Shown here: positions 1 to 11,900 of the stretch, piece after piece | Layout: every line of letters begins with the position of its first letter | Numbering within the stretch: the first letter of the stretch is position 1 | DNA from: Ceratopteris richardii | Taxonomy: Eukaryota; Streptophyta; Polypodiopsida; Polypodiales; Pteridaceae | Direction: 5' to 3' | Length of the DNA: 64,000 bases | NCBI GenBank assembly: GCA_020310875.1 | Contig: CM035439.1 | Span: forward strand, 144,458,726 to 144,522,725 | Made by a program: the position numbers and the translations under genes | The notes under the pieces: model-generated | What the model was told of the DNA's origin: nothing | Database searches by the model: none | The model's input: only the letters and a program-made list of their open reading frames with translations

Positions 1-1327
1 AGATCACACAAGTTTTAGTTGATGGCGGGTTTGGTGTCAATATTGCGATAGCTGCACTCTGTAAGAAACTGGGTTGGATCCAAATTGAAGTAGTGCAGTT
101 CTTTGTGCGAATGGTGGACCAATCAAGAGTCTATCTGGTGGGACTAGTACATAACATTCCTATAACCCTGTAGAGGACTACATTTAAAATGACTTTTGTA
201 GTCTTGGAGTTACCCGAATCTAGTCTCGACTACAACTTACTCTTCGGTCGACCATGGCTAAAGCAAGCCAAAGTCGTGTAGGATTGGTCAGCTCAAGAGT
301 TAATTTTTAAGAACAATCACCGCAAATATGACGTGACATTGGATGCTATGCAACCTTGTGATTTACACGCACACCCATATGTAGCAGAGCCAGCCCATAT
401 GTTGGATGGGCTATCTGATGATGAGGAGGAGGCTTTCCTCAAGACCAATAAGGACCTTATCCCATTAGGTACTGTAGACTTACCGTCGGTAGCAGATAAG
501 TGGAGTTCGGCAGCTTGTACGGTCATACCAGTGACCGGAGAAGTAGAAGCAGATGCTGATATAACCATGGATGAATCGACATTACAACAACTGTTGCAGC
601 CAGCTGATGACTTGGCCAAGCCTCGACAGATTTATGTATCGGAGGATCAATTGGTAACGTTCAACTTGGGCGACACGGTCAACCCGAGGCCCGTAAAAAT
701 TAAGGCAGGATTAGCAGAGAAATTCGAAGATCAACACCGGGTGGTGCTGAAGCCAGATGCACGACCCTTCAAGTAAGCCAGCTACCAGATGAATCCGCAT
801 TATGCAGCCCAGGTAAAAGCAAAGTTAGATTGCTTGCTAAAGGTTGGATTGATTGTGCCCATTGAACATGCAGAGTGGATCTCGCCAATAGTGATCGTAC
901 CGAAGAAAAATAAACAGTTACGCATTTGTGTCAACTACCGAAAACTTAACGCAGCCACCATACCGGATCCGTTCCCTCTTCCTTTTCTAGATACCATGCT
1001 TAATGAGGTAGCAGGTCACGAAATGTATTCTTTCCTGGATGGCTACAGTGGATACAATCAAGTGAGGATGGCGGAAGAGGATATACTGAAGATCGCATTC
1101 ATCACCAACTGGGGTGTCTATGCCTGCACTGTAATGTGGTTCAGTTTGCGGAATTCCCCGAGTACATTCCAAAGATGTATGCAGGAAGTGTTCTCACCTT
1201 ATCTGACAACGTTTATGCAAGTCTATCTGGATGACTTTTTTTCATTATTTGGTGACACTTCGATGCACGTGTATCATTTACGGTGCTGCTTTGAAAAGTG
1301 CCGAGAGTATCGCTTATGTTTGAATCC
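1..1327 (+). mobile_element. Ty3 protease-reverse transcriptase fragment (unit 1)
   Basis: This is the protease and N-terminal reverse transcriptase part of a Ty3/gypsy polyprotein. The protease active-site region (DGG.GVNIA type) is at about 20-60. A linker follows, then an RT core with the VPKKNKQLRIC block near 900, the SFLDGYSGYNQV block near 1040 and a Y-x-D-D-type block near 1225. It is related to, but a different subfamily from, the gag-pol of element A further right. It runs off the left edge of the window and stops abruptly at about 1327, where CACTA sequence begins. The same fragment with the same right-hand joint recurs on the minus strand at 7545-8986 and 16214-17377. It is a broken fossil with a few breaks. 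RNase H, integrase and LTRs are absent. Confidence 0.85.
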
Positions 1328-1440
1328 TATTCTAGTTGCATGGTTCGGTTGATGAGAAAATCGACGCACACGACATTGGATCATCTACCTCTCGTAGGCA
1401 AAAGAGAATGAAATGGTATGCAGAAGCACAAGCTACTGGT

Positions 1441-1735
1441 AGCATGATAGAGAATGAATACATGGAAGAAATGCTCAAGGCATTTCATGACATGGATGAA
1501 GACCATGATGGTGGAGACAATGTCATGGGTTCCATGGATACGAAATAATTTCCACGATCAAAAGCCGACAAAAAACATCAGAAGCTAATGGTAGCATGAT
1601 AGAGAATGAATACATGGAAGAAATGCTCAAGGCATTTCATGACATGGATGAAGACCATGATGGTGTAGACAATGTCATGGGTTCCATGGATACGAAATAA
1701 TTTCCACGATCAAAAGCCGACAAAAAACATCAGAA
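1441..1735 (+). repeat. 152-bp tandem duplication inside the CACTA piece
   Basis: The stretch beginning AGCATGATAGAGAATG at 1441 is repeated at 1593 with nearly the same sequence through the acidic coding block and the following CATCAGAA. The second copy brings in a stop shortly after the acidic block. All three copies of the CACTA piece (also near 7140-7440 and 15800-16110, minus) carry this duplication, so it predates the tandem triplication of the locus. Confidence 0.85.
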
Positions 1736-1863
1736 TATGCAAAACTAGCTCGTTTACCACTCAACAATGGCACAAAGATTTATGTTCTACCTACATTGCT
1801 CACGATGCTCAATCTTCAATCCATCTATAGATGGTTGGATGATAGTTTCTCTGAATTTTTTAG

Positions 1864-1944
1864 GTAGAGTGGAATTGGAATTTTTGTTGCTTCATGGAAA
1901 TAGGTTTATTTACTAATATCATTGTAATTGCTTATCCTTTACAG
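1864..1944 (+). other. Probable intron in the CACTA transposase
   Basis: The TNP2-like frame ends at AG (1862-1863). The sequence then starts GTAGAG and ends TTTACAG, 81 bp long, and contains in-frame stops. Joining at these sites keeps the phase and gives the expected SEFF-R-LLKHQF continuation found in this family. The same 81-bp segment is present in the other two copies of the piece. Donor and acceptor are read directly; splicing itself is inferred. Confidence 0.7.
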
Positions 1945-2091
1945 GCTTTTGAAACATCAATTTTTGAGTCCTGATAGTAATGACATGCCTCCAACACGTG
2001 GGGATGCAAAGAAGCTTTTATATTCCATGGGTATGGATTAGACAAAGATTCATGCCTCCTCGAATGATTGCATTCTTTTTTGCAACGAGTC

Positions 2092-2553
2092 TGTAAGCTG
2101 CCGGATTGGCATATTGTAATTCCCTATTTTTCATATACCGCGCGAATTGAAAGGTCGATTGCGAAGAGATGTATCTCTTTATCAACTAATGAAAAGACAT
2201 TGTGGTGTAAAATCTGAGTATTGTGGTTCTTACTTTGTCTAATTACATTAATTGGTGATTAATGCAGTAAGGTTATGTGCGAGTAATAAGTCTGTGCGAT
2301 GGTAATCAATAATTGCTACGCGACGCACTGTGAATAGTATTAACCTGAGTATGAACAGTAAACCTGGGAGAGGACTAACCAGAGTCTTGACGGCAATTTG
2401 TATTAGAACAGAGTTTTGAATGTTAACATACTGCGATTTGAATAAGTTAATTGGGAAAATCAAGTTACAGGGCCTCTGATTTATCAGACCCCTACCACTC
2501 CCAAGAACCCGAAAGAACTTAAAATGCCTGTAATGAAGAAGTGCATTTTACCA
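2092..2553 (+). repeat. Element A 5' LTR (copy a)
   Basis: This 462-bp LTR starts TGTAAGC and ends in the CCA that corresponds to TTTTAACA in sister copies. It matches the LTR copies at 6320-6780 and 14989-15449 (minus) and 27788-28331. The left flank is CACTA exon sequence; the right flank is a primer-binding site and then gag. Confidence 0.9.
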
Positions 2554-2554
2554 T

Positions 2555-2572
2555 TGACGCCGTCTGTGGGAA
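2555..2572 (+). other. Element A primer-binding site
   Basis: Two bases after the LTR comes a TGacGCCgTCTGTGGGA-like stretch; the sister copies read TGGTGCCATCTGTGGGA. Position and TGG...GCC form fit the tRNA primer-binding site of plant Ty3 elements. The priming tRNA was not identified. Confidence 0.65.
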
Positions 2573-2635
2573 GGTGGCACAGACTGTGAATAATCAGTAA
2601 GGTGGAGTAGTACGCAAGAGGTGCAGAGGTGATAT

Positions 2636-5437
2636 ATGCCAGTTACTCGGTCCGACGAGTCGTACCCAAAGTACAGGAGAGACGAGCATCCCTGGATAGT
2701 ACCAAATTTGCTAGGGCCACCCCCAGTCGGCAGAAGCATAGACCGGTTAAGTCAAGTTGTCGAAGGAACAAAATCTATTAGTAGCGATTCCGGTATAATT
2801 CCGGTAACACAGGAGGAAATTCCGGTAGATTCCGATGTAATTTCGGTACAGTCTACAGAAGGTACAGTAACTTCGGAGTGTACAGGGACACAGTGCGCAG
2901 TTGACCCGACACCGTCTGGTTAGGATTCGAACTTTTCTAAGGATGAAGTGGTGTTACCCAGAGAGATCATTGCCGGTGAAAGAATACCCTGTTTTGGGGA
3001 GAGTTCGATAAATTCCGGTGACAGTTCGGTCCCAGTTGCAGGGAATTTACAGTTTTCCGCTGACCATGTGATACTCCCTGGTGAATCTTTGTTTCGGACA
3101 CCACTGTTCGGGGAAAATTTTCCTACCTTGGATATCCAAGCTGAGGATAGGCTCTTCGATTTGGAGATCCGTAAGAGATTAAATGCTATTTTCAAGCCAG
3201 AAAGTGAGCAGTCTGACCATAGAGACTCCGAAGGACCAGAAACACCAGTGCAGCAGCAACAGCAACAGCAACAACCCCTTCCACTTCGACCAGTTCCAAC
3301 AGGGGTTACTTACACCAAGTTTAGTGGATTTCCAGGTGACGATCCTGATGCCCATGTACGCACCTTTGAAATAAGTTATGGAGTGCTAAACCATCCACCC
3401 AATCCGGCATACAAGGCATCGTATTTCAGTCAACCTTAGTCAATGAAGCAGCACGATGGTTAACAGAGTATGATATCAACCATTTCGTTACCTATGAGGC
3501 GGTAAGGGATGCGTTTTTGCAGAGGTTCCAGTTGAAGAAAAATCTTGCCGAAAATCTTCGATTACTTGTAGAACAATATGCAGAAGCCGCATCACACTGT
3601 TCAGGAATATGCTACATTATTTAGAACTCATTTAAGACAATTGCCTCTGGCACATGCTAATATACCGAATGATGTTATAACCCAGTGGTTCATTAATGGT
3701 TTGACCCCACAGCTACGACAAATTATGATCATCCGCTGTGTGGGTGCTATGACACTGGATGCTGTTATAGCGATGGCCCTACAACTAGAGCATAAGGTTG
3801 GAGGATTCACTGAAGGCTTGGAATGGCTAGAAGCCAGTAAGCATGGTATAGATGATCAGGCTAAACAGTTGTATTGCACTAAGTGCAAAAACCCCAGGCA
3901 TATCAGTGCGACCTGTGCCCTTAATCAGATGTATTACGCCATCTACAATACCACCGGACACTCAACCAAAAATTGTGTGTATAATGCCAAAGTGCAGGGA
4001 CGAGCAGCTGTAAATGCCATTATACAGGAAGTAGGACAGCCGACAACCCACCACGTGCCACCGCAGATGCGAAATAATCAGTCGCAAGGATACAAAACTT
4101 ACCGAGGACCACGGAATACCAACTTTAATACAAATCGCTGGCAGACAGGTATATCACCGGAAGGTACTTCTCTGCCACCACCTCGCTGTCATTTTTGTGG
4201 TGATCTTGGACACATCCGGAGATTCTGCAAGGATGCAGCCGAATATGATAAAAGAAAGGAAGAGCGTCAAAACCCGATGACCAACATGGTCTATATCTCA
4301 CTAGTGGAATCGCAAGTAGCAGTGGTCCAGACAAGATCCGGTAAGCAGTTGCAACCTACAGCTGAGGTGTTTGAACCTGGCATCCGTGAACAGCATCGAA
4401 TGTATACCAAAGCCAGCCAATGGACCACCAAAGAGCCTACCGTGTTCCCCGATCCAATTTCGATGACACAGGTTCCCCTGCCAAAGGTGAGAGCGCATGA
4501 ACAAGATTGTACTCCAGTAATAGGAGAATCATCATCAAAATCAGTGAAGAGTACAACTCAAACAGAGCAGGTATGGGATATTCTCTCTAAGGCTTCAATT
4601 ACACACCCCTTGGGGCAGCTACTCGCCTTGGTGTCCGGAGGTAAGCAGCAGTTTCAACAACAAGTTAGTCTTGGATCTCCTAGTACTCCGAGGACTGCAA
4701 CAATACAACCGGAAACTGATTCTATAGTGGATCATTCAGCCCCCTTAATTACGGTATGGCATAAAAATCACAAGATTACACAAGTGTTAATTGATGGTGG
4801 TTCCGGTGTGAACATAGCATTTGTAGCTCTCTGCAAGAAGTTAGGGTGGACCCAAATCGAGCCCGTTCAATTCTTTGTCAGAATGGTAGATCAATCCCGA
4901 GTTCATCGGATGGGACTCGTAAGGAATATCCCCATTACTTTGCAGGGTACCACGTTTAAAATGACTTTTGTAGTCTTATAACTACCAGAATCCAGCCTCG
5001 ACTATAATCTTTTGTTCGGTCGACCATGGTTGAAACAGGCCAAAGTTATATAGGATTGGTCAGCACAGGAATTGACTTTTAAAGATAATCACCGTAAATA
5101 TGTTGTCAAACTAGATGCCATTCAACCCTGTGAGCTTCATGCCAGGCCTTATGTAGTAGAGCCAGACCACATGTTGGATGGCTTATCTGACGACGAAGAA
5201 GAAGCGTTTCTGAAGAACAATAAAGATCTGATTTCCTTAGGTACTGTAGATCTGCAATGTGTCGCAGACAACTAGAGTCTGGCAGCCTATACGGTTGTGC
5301 CCGTGACCGGAGACACGGATATAGATGATAATGTTGCTATGGATGAAGCCACTGTGCAAAAACTTTTACAGTCAGCTGACGATCCGGGGAAACCTCATCA
5401 ATTCTATGTCCGGAAAGACCAGTTAGTAACCTATAAC
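2636..5437 (+). mobile_element. Element A gag-protease region (unit 1)
   Basis: Gag starts at ATG 2636 (MPVTRSDESYPKYRRDEHPW), about 80 bp after the LTR. A Ser/Thr-rich N-terminal region and a Gln-rich spacer (near 3250) come first. The capsid-like part spans about 3300-3850, and two zinc-knuckle-like motifs follow near 3880 (CTKCKNPRH) and 4188-4230 (CHFCGDLGHIRRFC). The protease block (LIDGGSGVNIA type) is near 4785. The region ends in the protease-RT linker at 5437, where the reading strand switches. Gag would form the cytoplasmic particle and protease would cut the polyprotein. Broken fossil with a few breaks. Confidence 0.85.
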
Positions 5438-6310
5438 TTGGTGCGTACATGGGCATCAGGATCGTCACCTGGAAATCCACTGAACTTGGTGTAAGTAACC
5501 CCTATTGGAACTGGTCGAAGTGGAAGGGGTTGTTGCTGTTGTTGCTGTTGTTGTTGCTGTTGCTACTGCTGTTGACCACTCATGGTGCTAGCCGTGGTAC
5601 CGTTGCTATCTTCTGAGTTCTGAGGTGGTGTTTCTGGTCCTTCGGAGTCTGTATGATTAGACTGCTCACTTTCTGGCTTGAAAATAGCATTTAATCTCTT
5701 ACGGACCTCCAAATTGAAGAGCCTATCCTCAGCTTGGATATCCAAGGTAGGAAAATTTTCCCCGAACAGCGGTGTCTGAAATGAAGATTCACCAGGGAGT
5801 ATCACATGGTCAGCGGAAAACTGTAAATTCCCTGCAACTGGGACCGAACTGTCACCGGAATTTGTTGAACTCTCCCCAAAACAGGGTATTCTTTCACCGG
5901 CAATGATCTCTCTGGGTAACACCACTTTATCCTCCGAAAAGTTTGAATCCTGACCAGACGGTGTCGTGTCAACTACGCATTGTGTCCTTGTACACTTTGA
6001 AGTTACTGTACCTTCTGCAGACTGTACCGAAATTACATCGGAATCTACCGAAATTTCCTCCTGTGTTACCGGAATTATACCGGAATCGCTACTAACAGAT
6101 TTTGTACCTTCGACAACTTGACTTAACCGGTCTATGCTTCTGCCGACTCGGGGTGTCCCTAGCAAATTTAGTACTATCCAGGGATGCTCGTCTCTCCTGT
6201 ACTTTGGGTACGACTCGTCGGACCGAGTAACTGGCATATATCACCTCTGCACCTCTTGCGTACTACTCCACCTTACTGATTATTCACAGTCTGTGCCACC
6301 TTCCCACAGA
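5438..6310 (-). mobile_element. Element A gag N-terminal part (unit 3, inverted)
   Basis: Read on the minus strand from the start codon at 6237, this matches the N-terminal gag region at 2636-3370 at roughly 95% by eye, including the PGES/DIQAEDRLF block and the Gln-rich spacer (5520-5580). It ends at 5438 in the same gag block (DAHVRT) from which the plus strand resumes at 20431. Leader and primer-binding site separate it from the LTR at 6320. Fossil. Confidence 0.85.
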
Positions 6311-6319
6311 CCGCGCTAG

Positions 6320-6780
6320 TGTTAAAATGCACTTCTTCATTACAGGCATTTTAAGTTCTTTCGGGTTCTTGGGAGTGGTAGGGGTTTGATAAATCAGAGG
6401 CCCTGTAACTTGATTTTCCCAATTAACTTATTCAAATCGCACTATGTTAACATTCAAAACTCTGTTTAATACGAATTGCCGTCAAGACTCTGGTTAGTCC
6501 TCTCCCAGGTTTACTGTTCATACTCAGGTTAATATTGTTCACAGTGCGTCACGTAGCAATTATTGATTACCGTCGCACAGACTTATTACCCGCACTTAAC
6601 CTTACTGCATTAATCACCAATTAATGTAATTAGACAAAGTAAGAACCACAATACTCAAATTTTACACCGCAATGTCTTTTCATTAGTTGATAAACAGATA
6701 CATCTCTTCACAATCGACCTTTCGGTTCGCGCGGTATATGATGAATAGGGAATTACAATATGCCAATCCGGCGGCTTACA
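6320..6780 (-). repeat. Element A LTR (copy b)
   Basis: This 461-bp minus-strand copy starts TGTAAGCCGCC at 6780 and ends TTTTAACA at 6320. A few percent of positions differ from copies a and c. It lies between the CACTA piece (upstream on its strand) and gag, the same order as copies a and c. Confidence 0.9.
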
Positions 6781-7544
6781 GACTCGTTGCGAAAAAGAAT
6801 GCAATCATTCGAGGAGGCATGAATCTTTATCTAATCCATACCCATGGACTATAAAAGCTTCTTTGCATCCCCACGTGTTGGAGGCATGTCATTACCATCA
6901 GGACTCAAAAATTGATGTTTCAAAAGCCTGTAAGGGATAAGCAATTACAATGATATTAGTAAATAAACCTATTTCCATGAAGCAACGAAAGTTCCAATTC
7001 CACTCTATCTAAAAAATTCAGAGAAACTATCATCCAACCATCTATAGATGGATTGAAGATTGAGCATCGTGAGCAATGTAGGTAGAACATAAATCTTTGT
7101 GCCATTGTTGAGTGGTAAACGAGCTAGTTTTGCATATTCTGATGTTTTTTGTCGGCTTTTGATCGTGGAAATTATTTCGTATCCATGGAACCCATGACAT
7201 TGTCTACACCATCATGGTCTTCATCCATGTCATGAAATGCCTTGAGCATTTCTTCCATGTATTCATTCTCTATCATGCTACCAGTAGCTTCTGATGTTTT
7301 TTGTCAGCTTTTGATCGTGGAAATTATTTCGTATCCATGGAACCTATGACATTGTCTCCACCATCATGGTCTTCATCCATGTCATGAAATGCCTTGAGCA
7401 TTTCTTCCATGTATTCATTCTCTATCATGCTACCAGTAGCTTGTGCTTCTGCATACCATTTCATTCTCTTTTGCCTACGAGAGGTAGATGATCCAATGTC
7501 GTGTGGGTCCATTTTCTCATCAACCAAACCATGCGACTAGAATA
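6781..7544 (-). mobile_element. CACTA transposase piece (copy 2)
   Basis: This minus-strand copy is 764 bp long, the same length as 1328-2091. It includes the acidic block, the 152-bp tandem duplication, the 81-bp intron and the same two joints: Ty3 RT fragment on one side, element A LTR at the same base on the other. It therefore arose by duplication of the joined locus and not by a separate transposition. It is non-functional. Confidence 0.85.
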
Positions 7545-8986
7545 GGATTCAAACATAAGCGATACTCTCGGGACTTTTCAAAGCAGCACCGTAAATGATA
7601 CACGTGCATCGAAGTGTCACCAAATAATGAAAAAAAATCATCCAGATAGACTTGCATAAATGTTGTCAGATAAGGTGAGAACACTTCCTGCATACATCTT
7701 TGGAATGTACTCGGGGCATTCCGCAAACTGAACCACATTACGGTGCAGGCATAGACACCCCAGTTGGTGATGAATGCGGTCTTCTTTATATCTTGTTCCG
7801 CCATCCTCACTTGATTGTATCCACTGTAGCCATCCAGGAAAGAATACATTTTGTGACCTGCTACCTCATCAAGCATGGTATCTAGAAAAGGAAGAGGGAA
7901 GGGATCCGGTATGGTGGCTGCGTTAAGTTTTTGATAGTTGACACAAATGCGTAACTGTTTATTTTTCTTCGGTACGATCACTATTGGCGAGATCCACTCT
8001 GCATGTTCAATGGACACAATGAATCCAACCTTCAGCAAGCAATCTAACTTTGCTTTTACGTGGGCTGCATAATGCGGATTCATCTGGTAGCTGGCTTACT
8101 TGAAGGGTCGCGCATCTGGCTTCAGCACCACCCGGTGTTGATAAATTCGTGGGTCAAGACCTTTCATGTCTCTGTAATCCCAAGCAAAGACATCTGAGAA
8201 CTTGCGCAGGAGTTGCACCAAATCTTCTTCCAATTTCTGTGCTAATCCTACCTTAATTTTTACAGGCCTCGGGTTGACCATGTCGCCCAAGTTGAACGTT
8301 ACCAATTGATCCTCCGGTACATAAAACTGTCGAGGCTTGGCCAAGTCATCAGCTGGCTGCAACAATTGTTGTAATGTCGATTCATCCATGGTTATATCAG
8401 CATCTGCTTTTGCTTCTCCGGTCACTGGTACGAACGTACAAGCTGCTGGACTACACTTATCTGCTACCGACGGTAAGTCTACAGTACCTGATGGGATAAG
8501 ATCCTTATTGGTCTTGAGGAAAGCCTCCTCCTCATCATCAGATAGCCCATCCAACATATGGACTGGCTCTGCTACATATGGGCGTGTGTGTAAATCAGAA
8601 GGTTGCATAGCATCCAATGTCACAACATATTTGCGGTGATTGTTCTTAAAAATTAACTCTTGAGCTGACCAATCCTGCATGACTTTGGCTTGCTTTAGCC
8701 ATGGTCGACCGAAGAGTAAGTTGTAGTCGAGACTAGATTTGGGTAACTCCAAGACTACAAAAGTCATTTTAAATGTAGTTCCCTGCAAGGTTATAGGAGT
8801 GTTATGTACTAGTCCCACCAGATAGACTCTGGATTGGTCCGCCATTCGCACAAAGAACTGCACTAGTTCAATTTGGATCCAACCCAGTTTCTTACAGAGT
8901 GCAGCTATTGCAATATTCACACCAGACCCGCAATCAACTAAAACTTGTGTGATCTTCTGGTTTTATACCAAACGGTGATCAACAGA
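7545..8986 (-). mobile_element. Ty3 protease-RT fragment (unit 3)
   Basis: This is the minus-strand copy of the fragment at 1-1327 with its upstream part also present. It has the protease block near 8900, the linker with DGLSDDEEEAFL near 8540, and an RT core at 7520-8083 that ends abruptly at the CACTA joint. At about 8986 it is fused directly to the post-integrase leader of the neighbouring unit, which marks a tandem-unit joint. Fossil with a few breaks. Confidence 0.85.
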
Positions 8987-11900
8987 CACAATAACGATTA
9001 ACAGAAAAAAGAAGAAGATTAAGTAGATACTCGACAATGGGGCGATCGAAAACCCTAATCATCGCGCGGTATTGAGATGATAACCTTCATAATTACGGCG
9101 GGCAATCATGAGCAAAATCAATAACACAGACGGCGATTAATCATGATGAGGTAGCAAAACGAGGAGTTTTTACGGTCTTTATTTAACCAACATGCGGAAA
9201 TAAAAGGAAAGTAAGTGACACGCGGAAAAATGAAAAACACATCATCCAGAATCAGGCGCTTGGTGATACGGCCGCAACTTTGAACCATTGATTACTTTAG
9301 GAAGAGGAACTTCGGTCAAGGTAGTCAATCGAAAAGTAGCTGGTCCCACTTGCTCAGTAATCCGGTAAGGACCGAACCATCCTAATTTAAATTTCCCACC
9401 AAAACGATTTGATTTAGCATTATAAAACAGCACAAGTTGGCCCACTGTAAACACAGGAGTCTTGAGGAAACGATCATGAGTCCAGGCTTGCCGCAATCGA
9501 ACTTCTTGAAGAGTTAGAAAGCTTTCCCAACGATGTTCATCCAAGTCTCTAAGTGCTTCCAACCGAAATGACAAAGAGTCTTCGGGTAACAATTTCTTAG
9601 TTAGGGCCACGTGTAAGCTTCGCACGACAATCTCCATAGGCGCGATTGCTTCCAACCCATAAGCAAGCTTGAAAGGAGTCAGTCCGGTTGCAACTTGGTA
9701 TGTAGTCTGGTATGCCCATAAGATTGCAGGTAATAACTGATCCCATCTTTTTGGTGATTCCACGATCAATTTGCGAAGCATACTTAACAGCGTCTTGTTG
9801 GTACTTTCAGCTAAACCATTAGCACGAGGATAGTACGATGAACTGAATTTATGCAGAATTTGAAAAGAGTGCGTTAGTACTCGCATTAAATTGTTAGCAA
9901 AGTGTGTTCCTTGATCTGTCACAAGTTCCAGAGGTAATCCATAACGCGGAAAAACATCCTTCGTCAGGTATTTTGCCACCGAAACAGTTGTAGCAGACCG
10001 TAAGGCCCAAGCTTCTGCCCACCTGGTAGCGTAATCTGTGCAGGTCATAATGTAGCGTTTATTGCTAAGGGTCATTGGAGGTGTGATTGGTCCAATAAAA
10101 TCAAGACCCCACTTCTGAAAAGGTTCCAAAGGTAATACAGGTTGTAGAGGAAAAAAGTGTCTCTGTAATGGTTGTCCAGCCCGTTGACAAGTGTCGCAGT
10201 GCTGCACAAACTGAAGTACGTCTTTATACATGGTTGGCCACCAAAGCCCACTTTGCAAAATCTTCCGATGAGTGAGATCTACAGGAAAATGTCCACCGGA
10301 GGGTATTGAATGTGCCCTAGTGATGACTGAGTTTGCTTCATGTGGCGGAATGTAGCGAAGTAATACACCAATGTGGTCCATATAGTACAACTGTCCTACC
10401 CGCAACCGGAATCGGTGACTATAAACTGCAATCTTCCCTCTCATAGAAGGAGGTGTATGAAGAGGAAGACATCCATCAGTCAGGAAGTTAACAACGTATC
10501 ATAATAAGTAGGCTGCTCATGATGTTCGAGAGATTCATCACGAGCTGGTTTAGTAGCGTAAATTGCTGGTGTGGTATTATCAACGCCCACCAGAGCTTCA
10601 TCGGAATCCAACCAAGAGAGAAAGTCTGCTAAGGCATGGGCTGTACCTGGTCGATGAATCACTTTGTAGTCGAACTCTTGTAGCAATAAGACCCAACGAG
10701 CCAAGCGACCACCTAAATGTTGCTGCCGGACCAGATATACAAGTGCAGCATGATCCACATGAAAGGTGAATTTTCGACCTAGCAAATAATGCCTGAATTT
10801 CTTTACAGAATATACCAATCCGAGACATTCTCGTTCAGTCACAGAATAATTCCTTTCCGCAGGAGAGCGTCGACGACTTGCATAGTAAATAGGCCAAAAC
10901 CATTTGTCCGTTTGCTGCATTAAAACACTGCCAATGGCTATATCCGATGCATCTACAAAGACATGGAATGGGCGCTCCCAATCAGGAGGCTGCAGAATGG
11001 GAGCCTGCGTCAATAATCCTTTTAGACGATCAAATGCAGTTTGGCATTCCGGAGTCCATTCGAAATGTCGTGGAGTACTAGTCATTAGTTGATTTAGTGG
11101 TGTTGTTAAATGGGCGAGCCACCGTAGATGCCGGCCATGCCACCGGATTTGACCCAAGAAGCACATAACCTCTTTCAGCGTTGTAGGAACGGGTGCTTCC
11201 AACACAGCTGCGACTTTATCGGGATCAACTTGGATACCTTGTGCCGATATGATATGTCCAAGGAGCTTACCACAAGACACCGCAAAAACAGATTTTGACG
11301 GGTTTAGGCAGAGTCAGTATTCACGGCATTTCTCAAAACAGCACCGTAAATGGTATAGGTGCACCGCAATCTTGTCGAATAAGGAGAAGTCATCTAAATA
11401 GACTTGCATAAAAGTGGTTAGGTAGGGTGAGAAAACTTCCTGCATACAGCATTGAAATGTGCTGGGAGCATTCCGTAACCCAAACCACATGACCGTACAA
11501 GCAAAAACACCCCAGTTTGTAATGAAAGTTGTTTTCGGTATGTCTTCTTCAGCCATTCTGACTTGGTTATAACCACTGTAGCCGTCCAAAAAGGAGTACA
11601 TCTCATGCCCGGCCACTCTGTCAAGCATTGTGTCAAGAGAGGGAAGAGGAAACGAATCAGGTACCGTGGCCGCATTTAGTTTCCGGTAATCCACACAGAT
11701 TTGTAGCTTCTTATTTTTCTTAGCAACAATAACAATCAGAGATATCCATTCAGCGTGTTCTATTGGTACGATGAATCGCACCTTCAATAACCTATCGAGC
11801 TCTGCTTTGACCTATGCTGCATAATTGGGATTCATGCGGTAACTGGATTGTTTAATTGGCTTCGCTTCCGGCTTAAGGAGGACTCGATGTTGATAGATCC

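Larger units (their letters stand above)
1328..2091 (+). mobile_element. CACTA (En/Spm) TNP2-type transposase, N-terminal part (copy 1)
   Basis: The reading frame resembles the first third of plant CACTA TNP2 transposases: an acidic stretch (HDMDEDHDGGDN) near 1490-1530, then a block like the family's LxLLxLKSLxGWSxKSF region (LLTMLNLQSIYRWLDDSF, about 1795-1850). After an intron come DAKKLLYSMGMD and IHASSNDCILFCNES (about 1995-2090). The frame is interrupted at 2091 by the LTR of element A and resumes at 28332 with EHLHICPKCG, so a single exon was split. The N-terminal transposase-associated domain is missing because the left end abuts a Ty3 fragment. A TGA stands in the DQTKIH block near 2040. 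The transposase would cut CACTA termini in the nucleus; this copy is a pseudogene and no terminal inverted repeats are visible. Confidence 0.85.
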
